64,000 bases of DNA from Pueribacillus sp041725775 (GTDB lineage: Bacteria; Bacillota; Bacilli; Bacillales; UBA6769): positions 34,113 to 98,112 of the forward strand of contig NZ_JBEUEL010000008.1 in the NCBI RefSeq assembly GCF_041725775.1, in the 5' to 3' direction. Below are positions 1 through 8,352 of the stretch, in pieces. The position numbers and the translations under genes are program-made. The number at the start of each line of letters is the position of its first letter. The first letter of the stretch is position 1. The notes beneath the pieces were generated by a model. That model did no database searches. It was not told the origin of the DNA and saw only the letters and a program-made list of their open reading frames with translations.

Positions 1-1
1 A

Positions 2-967
2 GGAAAAGTACGTCCTCCTAAAGAAAACGAACGATATTATGGATTGTTGCACGTTGAAGCAGTTAATGGTGAAGAACCAGAGTTAGCCAAGGAACGCGTT
101 CATTTTCCAGCCCTCACTCCTCTGTATCCCGAACGAAAAATTCAACTTGAAACAGAACCAGATAAAATTTCATCGCGAATTATGGATATGTTTGCCCCTG
201 TTGGTTTCGGACAAAGAGGATTAATCGTCGCTCCGCCAAAAGCAGGGAAAACGATGCTACTTAAAGAAATAGCGAACAGCATATCGACGAATCATCCAGA
301 AGCAGAATTGATCGTTCTTTTAATCGATGAACGGCCGGAAGAAGTAACAGATATAGAACGTTCAGTCAAAGGCGATGTCGTTCATTCAACATTTGATGAA
401 ACTCCAGAAAATCATATTAAAGTGGCTGAACTCGTATTAGAACGGGCGATGCGCCTCGTTGAACATAAAAAAGATGTCATCATCTTGCTTGATAGCATAA
501 CAAGGCTTGCTAGAGCATTTAACCTCGTTATTCCTCCTAGTGGTAGAACGTTATCAGGTGGAATTGACCCTGCTGCATTTCACCGCCCGAAACGCTTTTT
601 TGGCGCTGCACGTAACATTGAAGAAGGCGGAAGCTTAACGATTTTAGCGACAGCATTAGTTGAAACAGGATCTCGTATGGATGACGTCATTTACGAAGAA
701 TTTAAAGGGACAGGCAATATGGAGATGCACCTTGACAGACGTCTTGCTGAACGCCGAATATTCCCAGCGATTGATATTATGAAGTCAGGGACGAGAAAAG
801 AAGAGCTCCTACTTCCGAAAAATGAATTAGATACGTTATGGGCTATTCGTAAAACGATGGATGGCTCTGTAGAATTTGTAGAACACTTTTTAAAGCGACT
901 GAAAGAATCAAAAACGAACAAAGAATTTTTTGAACGCTTCAAAAAAGAAAAAAGTGGAAATAACTAA
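2..967 (+). CDS. rho: Transcription termination factor Rho (3' part)
   Basis: This is the C-terminal 321 residues of Rho, the hexameric RNA-dependent ATPase that terminates transcription. The frame is open from base 2 without a start, so the gene begins upstream of the window; the TTG at 44 is internal. The P-loop (PPKAGKT, about base 232) and Walker B with following helix (LLDSITRLARAFN, about base 485) are intact. The usual Rho C-terminus follows (SGTRKEELLL, then the HFLKRLKESKTNKEFF helix). Full-length Rho is about 420-430 residues, so roughly 100 N-terminal residues (cold-shock RNA-binding domain) are missing from view. rpmE follows, as in other Bacillaceae. Confidence 0.97.
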   Translation, partial: GKVRPPKENERYYGLLHVEAVNGEEPELAKERVHFPALTPLYPERKIQLETEPDKISSRIMDMFAPVGFGQRGLIVAPPKAGKTMLLKEIANSISTNHPEAELIVLLIDERPEEVTDIERSVKGDVVHSTFDETPENHIKVAELVLERAMRLVEHKKDVIILLDSITRLARAFNLVIPPSGRTLSGGIDPAAFHRPKRFFGAARNIEEGGSLTILATALVETGSRMDDVIYEEFKGTGNMEMHLDRRLAERRIFPAIDIMKSGTRKEELLLPKNELDTLWAIRKTMDGSVEFVEHFLKRLKESKTNKEFFERFKKEKSGNN

Positions 968-1096
968 AAGTGACTTGTTTATATTTTCGTATAGACTTCC
1001 CTTTTTGACAATTTGAGAGAAAATATGGAACGAGACCAAGAACGTAAACAGATAACTGATAACAGTGCACGTTATAATAAGTTTACTTAATTGCAC

Positions 1097-1125
1097 TTGC
1101 GTATTCTTTTTTCCGCTGTTATAAT
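1097..1125 (+). promoter_or_regulatory. Predicted SigA promoter of rpmE
   Basis: TTGCGT (1097-1102) and a perfect TATAAT (1120-1125) are separated by 17 bases, about 65 bases ahead of the rpmE start. The rho-rpmE gap of 220 bases holds no gene. Confidence 0.55.
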
Positions 1126-1189
1126 TTTTCTGTATGTGTAAGTAAACTCTGTTTCTCATAATGGATTCAGGGCGGAAGGAGTGAACGAG

Positions 1190-1390
1190 ATGAAAACAGG
1201 AATTCATCCGGAATATAAAAAAGTGACCGTAACATGTTCTTGTGGAAATGAATTTGAAACAGGTTCTGTAAAAGAAAACTTGCGTGTTGAAATTTGTTCT
1301 GAATGCCACCCTTTTTACACGGGACGTCAGAAATTTGCTGACGCAGGTGGACGTGTTGACCGCTTTAAGAAAAAGTATAACCTTAAATAA
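1190..1390 (+). CDS. rpmE: 50S ribosomal protein L31 (zinc-binding, RpmE type)
   Basis: L31 is a large-subunit protein that helps bridge the ribosomal subunits. This 66-residue protein carries the cysteines of the zinc-containing C+ form: CSC near residue 16 and CSECHPFYTG near residue 36. It is therefore RpmE rather than the zinc-independent YtiA type made under zinc starvation. The ATG at 1190 is chosen because it lies 8 bases after GGAAGGAG (1174-1181) and gives the family N-terminus MK(T/A)GIHP; the upstream in-frame GTG at 1181 overlaps that ribosome binding site. Confidence 0.96.
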   Translation: MKTGIHPEYKKVTVTCSCGNEFETGSVKENLRVEICSECHPFYTGRQKFADAGGRVDRFKKKYNLK

Positions 1391-1455
1391 ACGCTATATG
1401 CGTTGCGGATACAATGAGGCTTCAGCTTAAACAGTTGAAGCTTTCATACTTTTAC

Positions 1456-1482
1456 AACTCTCTTGTCAGGGAGTTTTTTTAT
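1456..1482 (+). terminator. Rho-independent terminator after rpmE
   Basis: The stem AACTCTC/GGGAGTT (one G-T pair) with a 6-base loop is followed by seven T. A weaker inverted repeat without a T tract lies just before it (1419-1441). Confidence 0.7.
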
Positions 1483-1607
1483 TTATCCATTTCGTTTAGC
1501 AGTAAATGTCAAGTTGCAAAATTGGGGTAAGTATCGTTATGGGAAAATTGAACAACTATATTTGCTTAATAAATCGGACATCTTAATGAAAAGGGAGGTG
1601 TCCATGA

Positions 1608-2036
1608 ATGAAACGACTTTTGCTCACCGGCACATTGGTCGCCATGCTAGCTGCATGTAATAACCCGTCGCCTCCACAAGCAAATCCAAATGATATGCCG
1701 ATGAGAGATCAATTTTTTGGTGTTGGACCAGTTAATCATAAGTGGACGCGAAGCGGGGAAGGCATTCGTTACAATTATGATACGAATCAAAACCCGCAAA
1801 GCATTAGAAACCTCTCTGATCAACAGCTTTCGATTAGTGACGACCAAGACAAAATTCGTCACCTTGTTCAAACCGAAAGCGATTTTGAACCCGGCATGGT
1901 CGCAATTGTCGGAAATCGTGCTTACGTTCATGTTCGCACAGGAAAAAATGTGACTGATGACGAAGTGAATAACCTTTACGATAAGCTACAAAAGGCTATG
2001 CCACGCTACACGATCCGTCTCATGATGCAAGATTAG
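1608..2036 (+). CDS. Small lipoprotein, possibly YhcN/YlaJ-like
   Basis: The protein has 142 residues with a lipoprotein signal peptide (MKRLLLTGTLVAMLAAC; lipobox LAAC, Cys17), so it is probably anchored to the outer face of the membrane or, in spores, to the inner spore membrane. The region around residues 85-115 (hydrophobic strand, then AYVHVRTG) and the end (KAMPRYTIRLM) resemble the YhcN/YlaJ spore lipoprotein family, but I recognise this only loosely. The ATG at 1608 lies 7 bases after GGGAGGTG (1593-1600); the ATG at 1604 is out of frame. It stands alone between two terminators. Confidence 0.8.
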   Translation: MKRLLLTGTLVAMLAACNNPSPPQANPNDMPMRDQFFGVGPVNHKWTRSGEGIRYNYDTNQNPQSIRNLSDQQLSISDDQDKIRHLVQTESDFEPGMVAIVGNRAYVHVRTGKNVTDDEVNNLYDKLQKAMPRYTIRLMMQD

Positions 2037-2046
2037 CGGACAATGT

Positions 2047-2080
2047 GTGCCTCAATGGAACACTCATTGAGGCACTTTGT
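2047..2080 (+). terminator. Terminator after the lipoprotein gene
   Basis: A perfect 11-bp stem (GTGCCTCAATG / CATTGAGGCAC) with a 7-base loop is followed by TTTGTTGTT. Confidence 0.75.
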
Positions 2081-2276
2081 TGTTACATTTTTGCGAATTT
2101 GTGTCATAACGCTTCGGGATTGTGTCATACACGCTTTGTATGTTTTTATCATTGGTTCTTACTTTACTACAAAAAAGCGGCGATCATTGGAGTTATCATA
2201 ACTAAAAAGACAAAAGAAGTATAGAGTAACAATTCCTTTAAGGTGTAATTTACTTCTCTTTGCTGACCAAACAAAT

Positions 2277-2700
2277 TTATAACTTTCTAACGATCCATCG
2301 GTTTATACAATATGCTAAGGCTGTCGCAATGATAAAGGCTTGCAGTTCAATTATGGCATGTAATCATTTGAAATAAAGAATTTCCTTTACCAGTAGACAA
2401 GTGAACAGAATTATAAATATAAAACATTAAACCGATCATGATTTCGTTATAAAACAATAAAACTGTATACAAATAAAAAGTATAGGAATAATTGCTAAAA
2501 ATAAAATTTGGATTGCTACTTGAATATTATTTGTGAATAAAGATACAGCACCTTTAAATGCTAAGTTCTTTTTAACCAATATTATCTACACCCAATTTAT
2601 TGAATTTTCCTTCGGTTCAAACCCTATCAAAGAGCTAATGAAATAGTAATTATTATGGAGCAAATGAGTCTAGTGTAAAAAAACGAGGTTTTATTAGATC
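2277..2700 (-). pseudogene. Decayed SpoIIM/DUF95-family membrane protein gene
   Basis: The 850-base stretch 2040-2887 has no intact gene, but read on the minus strand it gives consecutive fragments of one membrane protein in shifting frames. They are: FFYTRLICSIIITISLAL (about 2690-2630); GFEPKENSINWV, a stop, then IILVKKNLAFKGAVSLFTNN and a hydrophobic run (about 2625-2450); and finally HNIIELQAFIIATALAY (about 2362-2310), ending in TAA at 2277. The F-x-N-N helix and the H-x-IIEL-x-A-x-II motif before a last helix match the SpoIIM (DUF95) fold as I know it. At least two frameshifts and two in-frame stops separate the pieces. The assignment is by eye. Confidence 0.5.
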
Positions 2701-2911
2701 TTTTAAAAAAATAAGCAACAAAAAATTTCCTTTCTAAATTTATTCACTTTTTATTATACATTGCTTTAGTTTCTCTTTATAAACTTTGTCGAAATAACTA
2801 ATTAGGAATCAAACAGAAAGGCATTGTAAAGATTGTTATACATCCATTACATATATTATAATAGTACTGTTATGCTGATGAATTGCATTGATTGATTGGA
2901 GTGGAATTATC

Positions 2912-3985
2912 GTGTATGAACGCTTGCAAGCGCTTGAAAATCGATATGACGAATTAAACGCTCTTTTAAGTGATCCAGACGTTATTGCTGATCCGAAAAA
3001 GCTAAAAGAATATTCGAAAGAACAATCTGACCTTGAAGAAACCGTTCAAGTATATCGTGAGTATAAACGAGTAAAAGACGAATTAGATGATGCGAAATCA
3101 ATGCTTGATGATAAACTTGATGATGAGATGCACGAAATGGTTAAAATGGAAATTGCGGAGCTAGAAGAAAAAGAAGAAACGCTTACAGAACGGTTGAAAG
3201 TATTACTTCTTCCGAAAGATCCGAATGATGACAAGAACGTAATTGTTGAAATTCGCGGAGCAGCTGGTGGCGATGAGGCGGCATTATTTGCTGGCGATTT
3301 GTATCGGATGTATAGCCGCTATGCCGAAATGCAAAATTGGAAAATCGAAATTATCGAAGCATCGTATACAGAACTTGGTGGATACAAAGAAGTGATTTTT
3401 ATGATTAATGGAAAAGGTGCGTATTCGCGTCTGAAATATGAAAATGGGGCACATCGTGTCCAACGTGTTCCGCAAACGGAATCAGGTGGCCGCATTCATA
3501 CGTCAACGGCAACTGTGGCAGTTTTGCCTGAAGCAGAAGAAGTCGAAGTGGATATTCATGAAAAAGACATTCGTGTGGATACATTTGCTTCGAGTGGACC
3601 AGGTGGACAAAGCGTCAATACGACGATGTCAGCAGTTAGACTGACACACATTCCAACTGGAATCGTCGTGTCGTGCCAAGATGAAAAATCGCAAATTAAA
3701 AATAAAGAAAAAGCAATGAAAGTATTGCGTGCACGCATTTACGATAAATTTCAACAAGAAGCACAAGAAGAATACGATGCAACGAGGAAATCGGCTGTCG
3801 GTACCGGCGACCGCTCTGAACGAATACGGACGTACAATTTTCCACAAAATCGTGTAACTGATCATCGCATCGGACTGACAATTCAAAAACTCGATCAGAT
3901 TTTAGAAGGAAAGATTGATGAGTTTATTGATGCACTTATTATTGAAGATCAAGCAGAACGTATGAAACAGGTAGGAACATCATGA
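2912..3985 (+). CDS. prfA: Peptide chain release factor 1
   Basis: RF1 recognises UAA and UAG and triggers hydrolysis of peptidyl-tRNA. The protein has 357 residues with an N-terminal coiled-coil domain, the GGQ catalytic motif in SSGPGGQSVNTT (bases about 3592-3627) and the family end AERMKQVG. The GTG at 2912 is preferred over the in-frame TTG at 2888: it gives the family N-terminus and normal length, and follows GGAGTGG (2898-2904) by 7 bases. The gene overlaps prmC by 4 bases (ATGA), so the factor and the methylase that modifies its GGQ glutamine are translationally coupled. Confidence 0.96.
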   Translation: MYERLQALENRYDELNALLSDPDVIADPKKLKEYSKEQSDLEETVQVYREYKRVKDELDDAKSMLDDKLDDEMHEMVKMEIAELEEKEETLTERLKVLLLPKDPNDDKNVIVEIRGAAGGDEAALFAGDLYRMYSRYAEMQNWKIEIIEASYTELGGYKEVIFMINGKGAYSRLKYENGAHRVQRVPQTESGGRIHTSTATVAVLPEAEEVEVDIHEKDIRVDTFASSGPGGQSVNTTMSAVRLTHIPTGIVVSCQDEKSQIKNKEKAMKVLRARIYDKFQQEAQEEYDATRKSAVGTGDRSERIRTYNFPQNRVTDHRIGLTIQKLDQILEGKIDEFIDALIIEDQAERMKQVGTS

Positions 3986-4854
3986 CAAATCGAAAGTGGA
4001 AAATTAGTGAAGCCTTGTTTTGGGCTTCTTCTTTTTTAAATACAAAGACAACTGCTCCGGAACTATTGCTCGCTCATTTGTTACGGTTAGATCGGACGCA
4101 ATTACTTTCAAATTTACGAGAGACGTGTCCTGACGATATTATAGAACAATTTCAAGAACTCATGACTCGTCATAAACTAGGGCTTCCTGTCCAATATTTA
4201 ATTGGGGAAGAGCATTTTTACGGTCGTTCGTTCCTCGTTAACAAATCGGTTCTCATCCCGCGTCCGGAAACAGAAGAGCTTGTCCAACTCATGCTTCAAA
4301 AAATGACTGCACGGTTTTATAAAAAACAAACCATAACAGGTTGTGACGTCGGTACAGGAAGTGGTGTCATTGCGATCACGCTTGCGTGTGAAGCTAAAAA
4401 ACTTGAAATGACAGCGACAGACATATCGAAAGATGCTTTACAAGTGGCAAAACAAAATGCAGAGCGACTTAACGCAACGAACGTTACCTTCGTACATGGA
4501 GACTTGTTATATCCGGTAATCTCAAAACGAAACCGCTTTGATATTATCGTTTCCAATCCGCCATATATTGAGACAAATGCCATTTCTAAATTAGATGTTA
4601 ATGTACGTGCACATGAACCTCATCTTGCCCTTGATGGTGGAAAAGACGGATATGCAATTTATCGCAAGCTCATTCGTCAACTGCCAGAAGTGATAAACGA
4701 ACAAGCGATTATCGGCTTTGAAGTCGGAGTTGGACAATCAAAAACAGTCGCTGCATTACTTCACGAGCAATTTCCTGACGCTAACATCGAAACGACGGTC
4801 GATATTAATGGGAAAGACCGGATTGTAAGTGCAGAAATAGGGTTTTATCGTTAA
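3982..4854 (+). CDS. prmC: Release factor glutamine N5-methyltransferase
   Basis: PrmC methylates the glutamine of the GGQ motif of RF1 and RF2 using S-adenosylmethionine. The protein has 290 residues with the usual parts: an N-terminal helical domain that holds the release factor, the SAM-binding motif DVGTGSGVIAITLA (about residues 116-129) and the N-P-P-Y catalytic motif (in VSNPPYIET, near base 4555). Its start codon overlaps the prfA stop. Length and motifs are normal. Confidence 0.95.
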   Translation: MTNRKWKISEALFWASSFLNTKTTAPELLLAHLLRLDRTQLLSNLRETCPDDIIEQFQELMTRHKLGLPVQYLIGEEHFYGRSFLVNKSVLIPRPETEELVQLMLQKMTARFYKKQTITGCDVGTGSGVIAITLACEAKKLEMTATDISKDALQVAKQNAERLNATNVTFVHGDLLYPVISKRNRFDIIVSNPPYIETNAISKLDVNVRAHEPHLALDGGKDGYAIYRKLIRQLPEVINEQAIIGFEVGVGQSKTVAALLHEQFPDANIETTVDINGKDRIVSAEIGFYR

Positions 4855-4998
4855 AAATTATACAAGGGGCATGAAAAAATTAAGCATGTTGCCCTTATGT
4901 TAGCCAACTGTCGATTTATGCAATAATTTCACGGATTGTTTTTCGTTTATAACGGTGTATTGCTGTCCAAACTGATGGCTGAAAGGACGGTGCAACCG

Positions 4999-5643
4999 AT
5001 GAAACGTGAAGCAATCATTTTTTTATTTCTATCAATAGCGGTTGTTTATGCATCTATTTATGCGCCAGTAGCAGAGCGAAAACTAGAGGCGAATATCATT
5101 CCAGAAGATGCCATTCGCCTTCGCATATTAGCACATAGTAACTCTGATGCAGATCAAGAAGTGAAGCGGATCATTCGTGATAAAGTCCGTGCTGAAATTA
5201 CGTCATGGGTTGAACATTATCGGTCTGTTGATCAAGCACGAGATGAAATCGAAAAGCATTTGCCAGACATCCGTGAACTCGTTAAAATAGAGCTGCAAAA
5301 AGCAGGTATTAGCTTACCATATTCTGTTCAGCTCGGATCATTCGCCTTTCCAACGAAGCTATATGGTAATATCGTCTATCCAGCTGGTGAGTATGAAACA
5401 GTGCTAATTACGCTAGGTGATGGTTCAGGTGCGAATTGGTGGTGTGTTCTCTTTCCGCCACTTTGTTTTCTTGACATTGACAACGGTGAAGCGGTAAAAG
5501 AAGAAGAGGATGATTTTAATGATAAGCCCGTTGAAAATGAAAATGAGAAAGACAATGACGAACTTAAAGAAAGTATTGAAGTCACCTTTTTTATCGTTGA
5601 ATGGTTTAGTAACCTGTGGACAAAATTAAAAGAAATCTTTTAA
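4999..5643 (+). CDS. spoIIR: Stage II sporulation protein R
   Basis: SpoIIR is made in the forespore under SigF, secreted into the intermembrane space and needed for SpoIIGA to process pro-SigE in the mother cell. The protein has 214 residues: an N-terminal signal/anchor helix, then the family core (IRLRILAHSNSDADQ, KLYGNIVYPAGEYETVLITLG, GANWWCVLFPPLCFLD). An acidic linker and a hydrophobic C-terminal end follow. The ATG at 4999 lies 8 bases after AGGACGG (4984-4990); in-frame upstream codons would add a non-family extension. The order prmC-spoIIR-ywlC is as in B. subtilis. No clear SigF promoter could be fixed by eye. Confidence 0.93.
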   Translation: MKREAIIFLFLSIAVVYASIYAPVAERKLEANIIPEDAIRLRILAHSNSDADQEVKRIIRDKVRAEITSWVEHYRSVDQARDEIEKHLPDIRELVKIELQKAGISLPYSVQLGSFAFPTKLYGNIVYPAGEYETVLITLGDGSGANWWCVLFPPLCFLDIDNGEAVKEEEDDFNDKPVENENEKDNDELKESIEVTFFIVEWFSNLWTKLKEIF

Positions 5644-5780
5644 GTTGTTAACAATATTAAGTAATTATCCACAAAATGTGTATAATTACTAGGAGCTATG
5701 AACAAAAACAGATAAAACCTCAAGAAAAGAAGTGACATTGTGGAAAAATTAGGGAAAACAAAATGGTGGTCAGTGGATAA
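5615..5780. promoter_or_regulatory. DnaA-box cluster between spoIIR and ywlC
   Basis: Two 9-mers fit the DnaA box consensus TTATNCACA exactly and face each other: TTATCCACA at 5665-5673 (plus) and TTATACACA at 5677-5685 (minus). They form a 14-bp inverted repeat with one mismatch. Near-matches with one difference are at 5615-5623 (TGTGGACAA), 5739-5747 (TGTGGAAAA, over the ywlC start) and 5772-5780 (AGTGGATAA). From memory, the ywlC region is one of the chromosomal DnaA-binding regions of B. subtilis outside oriC, so this looks like a conserved site. Confidence 0.65.
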
Positions 5781-6786
5781 TGATGTGAATAATTTAATTG
5801 AAGACGATTCTATTGTAGAAGCGGCACAACTTTTACAACAAAATGAAGTCGTTGCATTTCCTACGGAAACGGTGTACGGACTCGGTGGGAATGCGTATTC
5901 TGATGAAGCGATTAATAAGATCTTTGCTGCGAAAGGGCGACCAACGGATAATCCACTCATTATCCACATTTATTCACAGGAACAGTTAAATGAAATCGTT
6001 GCTTCTGTTCCTAAAGTTGCAAAGCAGCTGATCGAAACGTTTTGGCCGGGGCCTTTAACGCTCATTTTACCGAAAGGGAAACAAGTAAGTGAGAGGGCAA
6101 CAGCTGGACTTAAAACCGTAGCTGTTCGTATGCCGAATCATCCGGTTGCCCTTGCAATACTTGAAAGAGCGAACATTCCGATTGCCGCACCAAGTGCGAA
6201 TCGTTCAGGAAAACCAAGCCCGACGACTGCAAAACATGTGATCGCTGATTTAAACGATAAAATCGCTGGTGTTGTTGATGGGGGACGAACAGGGATTGGC
6301 GTAGAGTCAACCGTAGTACAAATTGATGGCGAGAACGTAACGATCTTAAGGCCGGGCGGGATTACACGTGAGCAAATAGAGACCATTATCGGTAAATGTC
6401 ATGTTCACGAATCAGTGCTAACAGATATACATTCTCCGCAGTCACCAGGAATGAAATATACACACTATGCACCATTGGCACCCCTATATGTCGTTTATGG
6501 GAATGAACATCGACTTCATGAATGGATTGCAAAAGAACGAGCGAAAGGGCATCGTGTTGGAATATTAACGACGACTGAAAATGTAAATGCCTACAAAGCT
6601 GATCGGGTTTTAGCTTGTGGAAGCCGTAGCGAGTTATCAACAGTTGCAGAACAACTGTATGCAACATTACGCCAGTTTGATCGTGAAAACGTTGATGTCA
6701 TTATTAGCGAATCGTTTCCGAAAGAAGGGATTGGCGTCGCCATTATGAATCGTCTTGAAAAAGCAGCAACGAAAATGATTGTGTAA
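5740..6786 (+). CDS. ywlC: L-threonylcarbamoyladenylate synthase (Sua5/YwlC type)
   Basis: The enzyme makes threonylcarbamoyl-AMP from threonine, bicarbonate and ATP for t6A37 modification of ANN-decoding tRNAs. The protein has 348 residues: a YrdC-type domain (about 30-220; FPTETVYGLGGNA, KGRPTDNPLI, the SANRSGKPSPT loop) and then a C-terminal Sua5 domain (about 235-345). It is the long two-domain form, as in B. subtilis YwlC. The GTG at 5740 gives the family length but lacks a strong ribosome binding site (AAGAAAAGAAG upstream). The start codon sits inside a near-match DnaA box, so DnaA binding could affect its expression (inference). Confidence 0.93.
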   Translation: MEKLGKTKWWSVDNDVNNLIEDDSIVEAAQLLQQNEVVAFPTETVYGLGGNAYSDEAINKIFAAKGRPTDNPLIIHIYSQEQLNEIVASVPKVAKQLIETFWPGPLTLILPKGKQVSERATAGLKTVAVRMPNHPVALAILERANIPIAAPSANRSGKPSPTTAKHVIADLNDKIAGVVDGGRTGIGVESTVVQIDGENVTILRPGGITREQIETIIGKCHVHESVLTDIHSPQSPGMKYTHYAPLAPLYVVYGNEHRLHEWIAKERAKGHRVGILTTTENVNAYKADRVLACGSRSELSTVAEQLYATLRQFDRENVDVIISESFPKEGIGVAIMNRLEKAATKMIV

Positions 6787-6821
6787 ACATCATTTTCATA
6801 GTATTCGAGTGTAGATCATGT

Positions 6822-6861
6822 GAAAGGAAATCGGCACACAACCGATTTCCTTTACTTTTTT
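6822..6861 (+). terminator. Terminator after ywlC
   Basis: The 12-bp stem AAAGGAAATCGG/CCGATTTCCTTT is followed by ACTTTTTTTT. The right arm overlaps the stop codon of the convergent gene; there is no T tract on the minus strand, so it mainly serves ywlC. Confidence 0.8.
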
Positions 6862-7109
6862 TTACTCACGTAATCGAGTACCATTTCGTGTGATACGTAT
6901 TTTCGTTCGGGAGTCAATCCGCTTTTTCTAAGTTCATTTATTTCGTCAGTAATAAGATTAATTTTTTTCGTGGAAAAATCTTTTCCGGCTTTTGCTTTTT
7001 TAAGCACTTTTTCGATTGCAACTTCCCGCTTTTCATCTAATTCTAAAAAAGTTTTAATAATCTGATGTTGTTGATTGACATGGTTTGTAATAGCCTTATG
7101 TACGCTCAT
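6852..7109 (-). CDS. DUF2533 family protein (YpbS-like)
   Basis: This soluble, charged protein of 85 residues begins MSVHKAI and contains the segment FLELDEKRE, then FSTKKIN and RKYVSHEMVLDYV, which I recognise as the DUF2533/YpbS family of Bacillaceae. No function is known. It is convergent to ywlC and divergent from mntP. The start is supported by GAGGAGAG just upstream (minus strand, about 7120). Confidence 0.7.
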   Translation of the reverse strand: MSVHKAITNHVNQQHQIIKTFLELDEKREVAIEKVLKKAKAGKDFSTKKINLITDEINELRKSGLTPERKYVSHEMVLDYVSKKK

Positions 7110-7223
7110 TCGTTTCTCTCCTCATGTATAAGTTTTCTTCTTATTATAGCAAAAGTGAAGACTCGTCTATTTTCTATTCACTGAGCATACCGTTATAAAA
7201 GCTATGCTTTTAGGAGGAGCACG

Positions 7224-7793
7224 ATGGATGTAGCGTATGTAATCGGCGAACTCATTACAATTGGAGCAATGGCTTTTGCTTTTTCGATGGATTCCTTTTC
7301 GTTAGGATTAGGCATGGGTATGCTAAACCTCCGCATAAAACGTATCGCTCTCATTTCGATGTTGTCAGGTCTATTTCATATGATTATGCCTTTAATCGGT
7401 ATGTCGATTGGAAAAGTGCTCACGACTCATTTTGGTGAGATTGCGATGATTGCTGGCGGAATTTTACTTATCCTAATTGGATTAACAATGATCCGCTCTG
7501 CTTTTCAGTTTAATAAGCGTATGTCTGTCATTATGCCGTATGGCATCGGTTTACTTCTCTTTCCCGTAACAGTTAGCATCGATAGTATTTCTGCTGGGTT
7601 AAGTCTAGGTATGTTTGGGGCACGTGTCGTTGTGACTGTCTTATTATTTGGTTGCATCAGTACAATGTTAACAATGGTTGGTTTGTTGCTAGGACGTAAG
7701 TTTCATACTTTTTTCGGAGGATATAGCGTTACGATTGGAGGTATCATTTTACTAGCATTCGGTGTAAAAATAATGATCCATTATCTGTCATAA
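7224..7793 (+). CDS. mntP: Manganese efflux pump MntP
   Basis: The protein has 189 residues and six predicted transmembrane helices, of the MntP (DUF204, B. subtilis YwlD) family that exports Mn2+. The conserved aspartates lie in helix 1 (AFSMDSFSLGLGMGM) and in helix 4 (VTVSIDSISAGLSLGMFG), the two halves of an internal repeat. It is preceded by AGGAGGAG (7211-7219). In some bacteria a yybP-ykoY Mn riboswitch controls mntP; I see no such element in the 100 bases upstream. Confidence 0.92.
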   Translation: MDVAYVIGELITIGAMAFAFSMDSFSLGLGMGMLNLRIKRIALISMLSGLFHMIMPLIGMSIGKVLTTHFGEIAMIAGGILLILIGLTMIRSAFQFNKRMSVIMPYGIGLLLFPVTVSIDSISAGLSLGMFGARVVVTVLLFGCISTMLTMVGLLLGRKFHTFFGGYSVTIGGIILLAFGVKIMIHYLS

Positions 7794-7894
7794 GGCCGAA
7801 TCGGTAGTCGTTAGAAAATTGTCAATGATTTCTTCGAATCGATTGGAATGTAGGTGATCAGTAGTGTAATATCGTTATTTAGAGGAGGTTAATT

Positions 7895-8335
7895 GTGAAA
7901 AAGATTCTTTTTATATGTACTGGTAATACATGTCGAAGCCCTATGGCTGAAGCCCTACTAAAGCATAAAAAGAAAGACATCGAAGTTCAGTCAGCAGGGC
8001 TTTTTGCGTTTGATGGTGGACCTGCAAGTGAACAAACAGTTCAAGTTTTAAAGGAAAAAGGAATTTCATGTGAGCATCGTTCCAAACAAGTGAACGAATC
8101 TCTGCTGAATTGGGCGGATGTCGTTTTAACGATGACAGAGGAACATAAAGCCCGTTTGCAAGCACTATTTCCTGCATATAAAGATCATATACATACATTA
8201 AAACAATTCGTTGAAGCTGACGATAATAATATTGACGTCCAAGATCCGTTTGGCGGACCGCCTGAAATGTATCGGAACACGTTTGCTGAACTCGCATCAC
8301 TCATGGACAAGCTAATCAAAAAAATAGAGAAATAA
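7895..8335 (+). CDS. ywlE: Protein-arginine phosphatase YwlE
   Basis: This protein has 146 residues and a low-molecular-weight phosphatase fold. The P-loop is C8-TGNT-C13-R14-S15 and the catalytic acid is in D117-P-F. The threonine at position 12 of the loop corresponds to B. subtilis YwlE Thr11, the residue known to favour phospho-arginine over phospho-tyrosine, where tyrosine phosphatases have isoleucine. It should therefore reverse McsB-type arginine phosphorylation, which marks proteins for ClpCP. mcsB is not in this window. The gene has a strong AGAGGAGG site and is followed 17 bases later by a chemoreceptor gene. Confidence 0.93.
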   Translation: MKKILFICTGNTCRSPMAEALLKHKKKDIEVQSAGLFAFDGGPASEQTVQVLKEKGISCEHRSKQVNESLLNWADVVLTMTEEHKARLQALFPAYKDHIHTLKQFVEADDNNIDVQDPFGGPPEMYRNTFAELASLMDKLIKKIEK

Positions 8336-8352
8336 AGCGAGGGGGAAAAGAA

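Noticed and set aside
44..967. TTG at 44 as the start of rho
   Set aside because: The frame is open back to base 2 and the residues before 44 (GKVRPPKENERYYG) are ordinary Rho sequence; the gene simply enters the window.
908..1309. 133-codon minus-strand ORF over the rho end and rpmE
   Set aside because: It covers parts of two real genes and a promoter on the other strand with low-complexity translation.
1463..1660. 65-codon ORF across the rpmE terminator
   Set aside because: It starts inside a terminator hairpin, lacks a ribosome binding site and overlaps the real lipoprotein start in another frame.
7794..7894. Manganese riboswitch near mntP
   Set aside because: No yybP-ykoY-like conserved loops could be found before or after mntP.
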